From assembly GCA_947470515.1 (NCBI GenBank), contig CANITF010000030.1:1-38489 (forward strand): a DNA stretch of 38,489 nt. The letters run 5' to 3'. Positions 34,344-38,489 of this stretch are shown here, piece after piece (positions within the stretch are counted from its first letter, which is position 1; each line of letters starts with the position of its first letter). This stretch comes from Flavobacteriales bacterium. GTDB lineage: Bacteria > Bacteroidota > Bacteroidia > Flavobacteriales_D > Crocinitomicaceae. The notes beneath the pieces are model-generated. The model saw only the letters and a program-made list of their open reading frames with translations. It did not search any database and was not told the origin of the DNA. Made by a program: the position numbers and the translations under genes.

Positions 34344-34376
34344 AAAAAACTTAGCAAGCCAAAACCTACTAAGTTT
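34344..34376 (-). terminator. Terminator after the 30-aa basic protein gene
   Basis: On the minus strand AAACTTAG and CTAAGTTT form an 8-bp stem with a 14-base loop, followed by a T run. It lies between the small gene and the start of the RNase E/G gene. Confidence 0.65.
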
Positions 34377-34397
34377 ATGTTATCATGTAACAATTTG

Positions 34398-34490
34398 TTA
34401 CTTTTTCTTCTTATGACGATTTTTTCTTAATCTTTTTTTACGCTTGTGCGTAGCCATCTTGTGACCTTTTCTTTTTTTACCACTTGGCAT
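34398..34490 (-). CDS. AURKAIP1/COX24-family very basic small protein (30 aa)
   Basis: Reading the minus strand from the ATG at 34488-34490 gives 30 residues beginning MPSGKKRKGHKMATHKRKKR and ending HKKKK, with no acidic residue. This matches the AURKAIP1/COX24 family as I remember it in Bacteroidetes, which includes mitochondrial mS38 and the mycobacterial ribosomal protein bS22, so it probably is a ribosome-bound peptide. It is below the length cut-off of many gene finders. It lies directly before a terminator, with a promoter box 81 bases upstream, between HU and RNase E/G on the same strand. Confidence 0.88.
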   Translation of the reverse strand: MPSGKKRKGHKMATHKRKKRLRKNRHKKKK

Positions 34491-34570
34491 AATCTTATAT
34501 TTAAGTTGTTAATTTCACTCTATATACCTGATTTCAAGGGAATAAACATTCCGATTTAATTCAGGGAGTG

Positions 34571-34578
34571 CAAAGATA
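34571..34578 (-). promoter_or_regulatory. -7 promoter box for the 30-aa basic protein gene
   Basis: On the minus strand this reads TATCTTTG followed by CAC, an exact TAnnTTTG match, with a leader of about 75 bases before the ATG. Confidence 0.6.
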
Positions 34579-34621
34579 ATAAATTCAAATGAATTTATAT
34601 CATTACAATGAAAAGTAACGC

Positions 34622-34912
34622 TTAATTTACTTTAACCTTGTTTTTAATCTCGTCAACAAAAGTTTTTGCTGGTTTGAATGAAGGAATGTTGTGTGCTGGA
34701 ATGATAATAGTTGTATTCTTAGAAATATTTCTACCTGTTTTTTCTGCTCTTTCCTTAACAATGAAGCTACCAAAACCTCTTAAATATACATTTTGTCCAT
34801 TTGCTAATGAAGATTTAATAGATGTCATAAACGCTTCTACTGCTTTTAGAGCTTCTACTCTTTCTAATCCCGTTTCTCCGGCGATGTCTGCTACGATGTC
34901 TGCTTTTGTCAT
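34622..34912 (-). CDS. HU family DNA-binding protein
   Basis: A 96-residue histone-like protein that bends and wraps DNA. The dimerisation helices (MTKADIVADIAGETGLERV, then ALKAVEAFMTSIKSSLANG) precede the beta-arm region: LRGFGSFIVKERAEKTGRN and IIIPAHNIPSFKPAKTF. The arm proline region (IPAHNIP) inserts in the DNA minor groove in relatives. It resembles the IHF-like/HU subunits that Bacteroidetes use widely. It is upstream of, and probably transcribed separately from, the 30-aa basic protein gene. Confidence 0.93.
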   Translation of the reverse strand: MTKADIVADIAGETGLERVEALKAVEAFMTSIKSSLANGQNVYLRGFGSFIVKERAEKTGRNISKNTTIIIPAHNIPSFKPAKTFVDEIKNKVKVN

Positions 34913-34961
34913 TTTTTTTTATATTTTATTTTTGTTATTCAACAATTTGATTTTCAGATGA

Positions 34962-34969
34962 CAAAAGTA
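34962..34969 (-). promoter_or_regulatory. -7 promoter box for the HU gene
   Basis: On the minus strand TACTTTTG matches TAnnTTTG, about 50 bases before the HU start codon. It lies 16 bp from the mutY box on the other strand, so the two promoters are back to back. Confidence 0.5.
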
Positions 34970-34985
34970 CTTCGAGAAAAGATTA

Positions 34986-34993
34986 TATTTTTG
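34986..34993 (+). promoter_or_regulatory. -7 promoter box for mutY
   Basis: TATTTTTG followed by CA matches TAnnTTTG and lies 33 bases before the mutY ATG at 35027. Confidence 0.5.
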
Positions 34994-35026
34994 CATTATT
35001 GAAAAAAAAAATAAAAAATTCCCTTA

Positions 35027-36043
35027 ATGACTGATTTTGACCTATTAATAACGGATTGGTATAGACAAAACAAAAGAGATTTACCTTGGAGACTAACAAA
35101 TGACCCCTATAAAATATGGTTATCGGAAATTATCATGCAACAAACTCGAGTTGAACAAGGATTATCTTACTATTTAAAATTCATTGATACATATCCAACA
35201 GTTTTTGATTTAGCAAATGCTTCTGAACAAGAAGTTTTGAAACTTTGGCAAGGACTAGGTTATTATAGTCGTGCAAGAAACCTTCATTTCACATCAAAAA
35301 CAATCGCTTTTGAAAAAAACGGCAAGTTTCCTTTAACATACAAAGAATTACTATTATTAAAAGGAATTGGAACTTATTCAGCTGCTGCAATTGCATCATT
35401 TTCATATAAAGAACCAGTCGCTGTTGTTGATGGAAACGTTTACAGAGTTTTAAGTCGCGTATTTGATATTGAAACACCAATTGATTCTTCAGAAGGGAAA
35501 AAGCTGTTTTTTGACTTAGCGCAAAATTTAATTAGTAAAATAAATCCTGATATTTACAATCAAGCAATAATGGAATTTGGAGCTTTGCAATGCTCTCCTT
35601 CAAATCCGAATTGTGGCGCTTGTCCTTTATCAACTATTTGTTTGAGTTCTGAAGCTGGAACTATAAACTCAAGACCAGTTAAGTCAAAAAAAATCAAAAT
35701 TACTGATAGGTATTTTCATTTTATGTTGTTTAATTTTGATGGAAACACTTATTTGGAAAAACGAATTAATAAAGATATTTGGTTGAACCTTTATCAATTT
35801 CCTCTAATTGAATCAGGTGACAATTCAGAAATTACAAATTGGGAAAAATACGCGTTAAACAAGCCTTCAAAAGTATCTTCTGAAATAAAGCATATTTTAT
35901 CACATCAGCGAATTCATGCGAAATTTTACCATTTCTCCGGAGAACCGATAGCGATTGAAGCGAATTGGAGGGAAATAAAATTAGCCGATATTCAAGACTA
36001 TCCTTTACCCAGATTAATTGATCGTTATCTTGAAAACGAATAA
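35027..36043 (+). CDS. mutY: A/G-specific adenine glycosylase MutY
   Basis: MutY removes adenine opposite 8-oxoguanine, preventing G to T mutations. The 338-residue sequence has the catalytic Glu34 in SEIIMQQT, the helix-hairpin-helix LLKGIGTYSAAAIASFSY (111-127) with catalytic Asp135 in VVDGNV, and the iron-sulfur cluster cysteines 189, 196, 199 and 205 (C-x6-C-x2-C-x5-C). A C-terminal NUDIX-like part (about 225-338, FLFNFDGNTYLEKRINKDIW region) would recognise 8-oxoG. In flavobacteria mutY typically leads ssb, gldE and gldD, as here. It is divergent from HU. Confidence 0.95.
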   Translation: MTDFDLLITDWYRQNKRDLPWRLTNDPYKIWLSEIIMQQTRVEQGLSYYLKFIDTYPTVFDLANASEQEVLKLWQGLGYYSRARNLHFTSKTIAFEKNGKFPLTYKELLLLKGIGTYSAAAIASFSYKEPVAVVDGNVYRVLSRVFDIETPIDSSEGKKLFFDLAQNLISKINPDIYNQAIMEFGALQCSPSNPNCGACPLSTICLSSEAGTINSRPVKSKKIKITDRYFHFMLFNFDGNTYLEKRINKDIWLNLYQFPLIESGDNSEITNWEKYALNKPSKVSSEIKHILSHQRIHAKFYHFSGEPIAIEANWREIKLADIQDYPLPRLIDRYLENE

Positions 36044-36114
36044 TATTTCCAAACAATTTCTAATTTTGAAATAGTGATAAAAAACATTACTTTTAAATAG
36101 TATTCAATTACCCT

Positions 36115-36122
36115 TATATTTG
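36115..36122 (+). promoter_or_regulatory. -7 promoter box just before ssb
   Basis: TATATTTG matches TAnnTTTG exactly and ends 8 bases before the ssb ATG, so transcription would start within a few bases of the start codon. Confidence 0.55.
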
Positions 36123-36130
36123 ACATAATT

Positions 36131-36583
36131 ATGGCAGGAAGCGTTAATAAAGTAATTCTCATTGGAAACCTTGGAAAGGATCCTGAGGTGCGACATTTGG
36201 AAAACGGAGCAGTTGTAGCTAATTTTTCAATTGCTACATCAGAAGTATACACAGACAAGTCGACGGGAGAGAAAAAAGAAATAACGGATTGGCATGACAT
36301 CGTTGTTTGGAGAGGTCTTGCTGAAGTAGCTGAGAAATATCTTAAAAAAGGATATAAAGTTTATATTGAGGGAAAAATTAAAAAACGTTCTTGGCAAGAT
36401 AAGGAGAACATTACGCGCTATACCACAGAGATTATTGCGGATGAATTAAACATACTTTCGAGACCAGAAGGAGGCGACAAAACAACAAGTTTAAATGCAC
36501 CTTACAAAGAAGAAGGAACGCCACCACCCCTCTTAAAAATGGACCATTTAGAGCAAGAAGAAACTGACATTCTTCCCTTTTGA
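36131..36583 (+). CDS. ssb: Single-stranded DNA-binding protein SSB
   Basis: A 150-residue SSB. The N-terminal OB fold opens [21 protein letters not shown] and continues [12 protein letters not shown] and [15 protein letters not shown]; it coats single-stranded DNA in replication and repair. After about residue 112 comes a short linker rich in Gly, Asp, Pro and Lys, ending EETDILPF, the acidic tip that binds partner enzymes. The tip is preceded by fewer acids than usual. gldE starts 5 bp after the stop, so ssb, gldE and gldD are cotranscribed. Confidence 0.96.
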   Translation: MAGSVNKVILIGNLGKDPEVRHLENGAVVANFSIATSEVYTDKSTGEKKEITDWHDIVVWRGLAEVAEKYLKKGYKVYIEGKIKKRSWQDKENITRYTTEIIADELNILSRPEGGDKTTSLNAPYKEEGTPPPLLKMDHLEQEETDILPF

Positions 36584-36587
36584 CAGC

Positions 36588-37937
36588 ATGATTATAACCG
36601 AGATGTCTAGCATTGAATCATCACACGTAGTTGTTATGGCCGGATTTAGTCTTTCTAGTACAATTGTCAGCTTTATAGTCTTAGGAGTTCTGTTGTTTTT
36701 ATCGGCCCTAGCATCTGGATCTGAAGCAGCCTTTTTTTCATTAAGTCCAAAAGAAAAGGACCAATTAAAAAATGATGAAAGTAAAACTTCCAAAACTGTT
36801 TTAAAACTTCTAGAGAATCCAAAAGAATTATTGGCAACATTGCTTATTACTAATAATTTCGTGAATGTTGGGGTTGTTATTTTATCAAGTTCATTACTCA
36901 ACGATATTTATCCACCAGCAGCAGGAAATGAAACATTTCGATTTATAATTGAAATTATTGTAATCACCTTTACTTTATTAATGTTCGGTGAAGTTGTCCC
37001 TAAAATTTATGCTTCAAAAAATTCTTTTCTCTTTGCTAAATGGATGTCTTTACCAATCAATACTATTAAATCAATCCCACCGTTATCATGGTTAAAAAGT
37101 TTATTGGTTAATGGAACAAATATTATTCATAAAAGATTAAAAAAGAAAAATATTAAAATAACTACGAATGATTTAGAACAAGCTCTAGCATTAACAAAAG
37201 AAGAAAGTTCCTCTGAGGAAGAACATAAAATCCTTGAGGGAATTGTTAAATTTGGAAATACAGAAGCTTGCCAAGTAATGAAATCTAGATTAGATGTTAT
37301 AGCATTTGATGAAACATTACAATATAACACAGTTTTAGCACAAATATTAGAATCTGGATATTCAAGAATCCCTGTTTTTAAAGACACTTTCGATAATGTA
37401 ATAGGTATTTTATATATCAAAGATTTATTGCCTCATCTAACAAAACCAATTGATTTTAATTGGAAAGAATTAATTCGGAAACCTTTTTTCGTTCCTGAGA
37501 ATAAAAAAATTGACGACTTATTAAAGGAATTTCAAATTAAAAAAATGCACATGGCAATAGTTGTAGACGAATATGGCGGAGCAGGTGGTGTAGTTACTTT
37601 GGAGGATATTTTAGAAGAAATTGTAGGTGATATTACTGATGAGTTCGATGATGACGAGATTGACTACAAAAAAATAGATGAATCAACCTATTTATTTGAA
37701 GGAAGAACAACACTTGTTGATTTTTATAAAATTATAAATATCGATGGAAAAGTTTTTGAAAATCAAAAAGGTGATTCGGAAACATTAGGAGGTTTCATTC
37801 TTGAGCAAGAAGGCAGGATTTTAAAAAACAATGAATATATTATTTTTGACTCCATCAAATTAATTGTTGAATCATCTGATAAACGAAGGATAAAATCGAT
37901 CAAAGCAAAACTACTAGACCAAAATAAAAATTCATGA
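36588..37937 (+). CDS. gldE: Gliding motility protein GldE (CNNM/CBS/CorC family)
   Basis: A 449-residue membrane protein of the HlyC/CorC family. The N-terminal CNNM (DUF21) transmembrane domain spans about 20-190 with segments near 25-45, 80-105 and 115-140. Two CBS domains (about 205-330) and a C-terminal CorC_HlyC transporter-associated domain (about 345-445) follow, with VVDEYGGAGGVVTLEDILE (shortened motif VDEYGGAGGVVTLED) at the CBS end. In Flavobacterium johnsoniae GldE is needed for or aids gliding together with GldD. The symbol rests on position between ssb and gldD and on the CBS/CNNM layout. Confidence 0.9.
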   Translation: MIITEMSSIESSHVVVMAGFSLSSTIVSFIVLGVLLFLSALASGSEAAFFSLSPKEKDQLKNDESKTSKTVLKLLENPKELLATLLITNNFVNVGVVILSSSLLNDIYPPAAGNETFRFIIEIIVITFTLLMFGEVVPKIYASKNSFLFAKWMSLPINTIKSIPPLSWLKSLLVNGTNIIHKRLKKKNIKITTNDLEQALALTKEESSSEEEHKILEGIVKFGNTEACQVMKSRLDVIAFDETLQYNTVLAQILESGYSRIPVFKDTFDNVIGILYIKDLLPHLTKPIDFNWKELIRKPFFVPENKKIDDLLKEFQIKKMHMAIVVDEYGGAGGVVTLEDILEEIVGDITDEFDDDEIDYKKIDESTYLFEGRTTLVDFYKIINIDGKVFENQKGDSETLGGFILEQEGRILKNNEYIIFDSIKLIVESSDKRRIKSIKAKLLDQNKNS

Positions 37938-38489
37938 GAAAAATTTCGCTGATACTACTTCTTATTGGTGCAGGTTGCAGTAATTCAGAATTAAACATTC
38001 CAAAGCCACCGACGTATTTGCGTCTTGATTTACCAGAACATGCTTATAAAGAATATCAAAGTCAATGTGGTTATCATTTCCTATCATCTACTCTATTTAC
38101 ACTAAAAAATGTCAATGATTCAGTTGGTCTAACTTGCCACAAAGACATCGATCTTGGCCCATTAAATGGTGTCATTCATTTTTCCTTTATTAACATGGTT
38201 GAACCCGTTGCGACGTATATTAATTTCGCGAATGACAAAGTTGATGAACACAAACTTAAAGCTACAGCTATAGAAGATCAACAACTAATTTTTCCAAAAA
38301 AGAAAGTATACGGTACTTTTTTTGAATTACAAGGAGATGTTGCATCACCATTTCAATTTTATTTAACTGATTCCACATCTAAATTTGTTAGTGGTGTCGT
38401 ATATTTTAATGCGCGTCCAAACTACGATTCACTTAAACCAACTTTAGATTACTTAAAAATAGATTTATTAAAATTGGTTAATTCTTTTG
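37934..38489 (+). CDS. gldD: Gliding motility lipoprotein GldD, 3' partial
   Basis: The start ATG at 37934 overlaps the gldE stop (ATGA arrangement), and the frame runs open to the window edge for 185 codons. The N-terminus MRKISLILLLIGAGCS is a lipoprotein signal with the lipid-modified cysteine at 15. The region PKPPTYLRLDLPEHAY, YGTFFELQGDVASPFQFYLTD (shortened: FELQGDVASPFQFYLTD) and YFNARPNYDSLKPTLDYLK is characteristic of GldD, an outer-membrane or periplasmic lipoprotein required for gliding and normal type IX secretion in Flavobacterium. The missing part is only the last few residues, as the protein family is about 190 long. Confidence 0.93.
   Translation, partial: MRKISLILLLIGAGCSNSELNIPKPPTYLRLDLPEHAYKEYQSQCGYHFLSSTLFTLKNVNDSVGLTCHKDIDLGPLNGVIHFSFINMVEPVATYINFANDKVDEHKLKATAIEDQQLIFPKKKVYGTFFELQGDVASPFQFYLTDSTSKFVSGVVYFNARPNYDSLKPTLDYLKIDLLKLVNSF

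Noticed and set aside
34638-34961. Long plus-strand open frame opposite the HU gene
   Set aside because: It is antisense to HU, has no promoter-like start and no recognisable family; HU is clearly the coding strand.

Overview
The window looks like a piece of the core chromosome of a low-GC, gliding-type Bacteroidetes (order Flavobacteriales; Crocinitomicaceae/Fluviicola-like is my guess). The evidence is the pair gldE-gldD behind mutY and ssb, three cargo proteins with type IX secretion (T9SS) C-terminal domains of both type A and type B, a PafA-type phosphatase, Bacteroidetes-only families (DUF3127, DUF4296), repeated TAnnTTTG promoter boxes, and little Shine-Dalgarno signal.

Layout. 1-1.2 kb: 3' part of a collagen-like surface or fibre protein with an S74 self-cleaving chaperone tail, then a terminator and a possible coding remnant. 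1.5-6.2 kb: tgt and an LptF/LptG-type permease leftwards; a glycosyltransferase, an ECF-like sigma factor and rsmG rightwards. 6.3-7.9 kb: an overlapping DUF2061-cysC-cysQ unit (PAPS synthesis and turnover). 7.9-10.5 kb: an unknown 180-aa protein, a 423-bp gap with a broken reading frame, and pafA. 10.7-15 kb: a Cys-rich secreted protein, a NYN/OST-HTH putative RNase and a T9SS-exported M14 carboxypeptidase. 15.1-21.3 kb: sppA, an outer-membrane protein, trigger factor, tRNA-Leu(UAG), a flavin reductase-like protein, a DUF3127 protein with an SSB-like tail, and a cold-shock protein. 21.5-25.6 kb: a large T9SS type B protein and an ABC-F ATPase, then a gap with a recurrent-looking short repeat. 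25.7-32.3 kb: glycosyltransferase plus flippase-like membrane protein, ruvC, DUF4296 lipoprotein, pyrC, a Dpm1-like glycosyltransferase and a T9SS type A LVIVD-repeat protein. 32.3-38.5 kb: recX, RNase E/G, a 30-codon very basic ribosomal-type protein, HU, then mutY, ssb, gldE and the start of gldD.

The genes serve housekeeping roles (DNA repair and replication, RNA maturation, envelope building, protein folding and quality control) mixed with surface and secreted proteins that use the T9SS/gliding machinery. I see no transposase, integrase, CRISPR array, restriction system or phage block, and no obvious new multi-gene system. The most worthwhile oddities are small: a tRNA-guanine transglycosylase lacking all three zinc cysteines, a DUF3127 protein ending like SSB, a dihydroorotase with Gln in its metal-binding HxH motif, a hairpin presenting the recX start codon, a tRNA-terminator-tig arrangement with no room for a separate tig promoter, two apparently leaderless genes, and two gene remnants.
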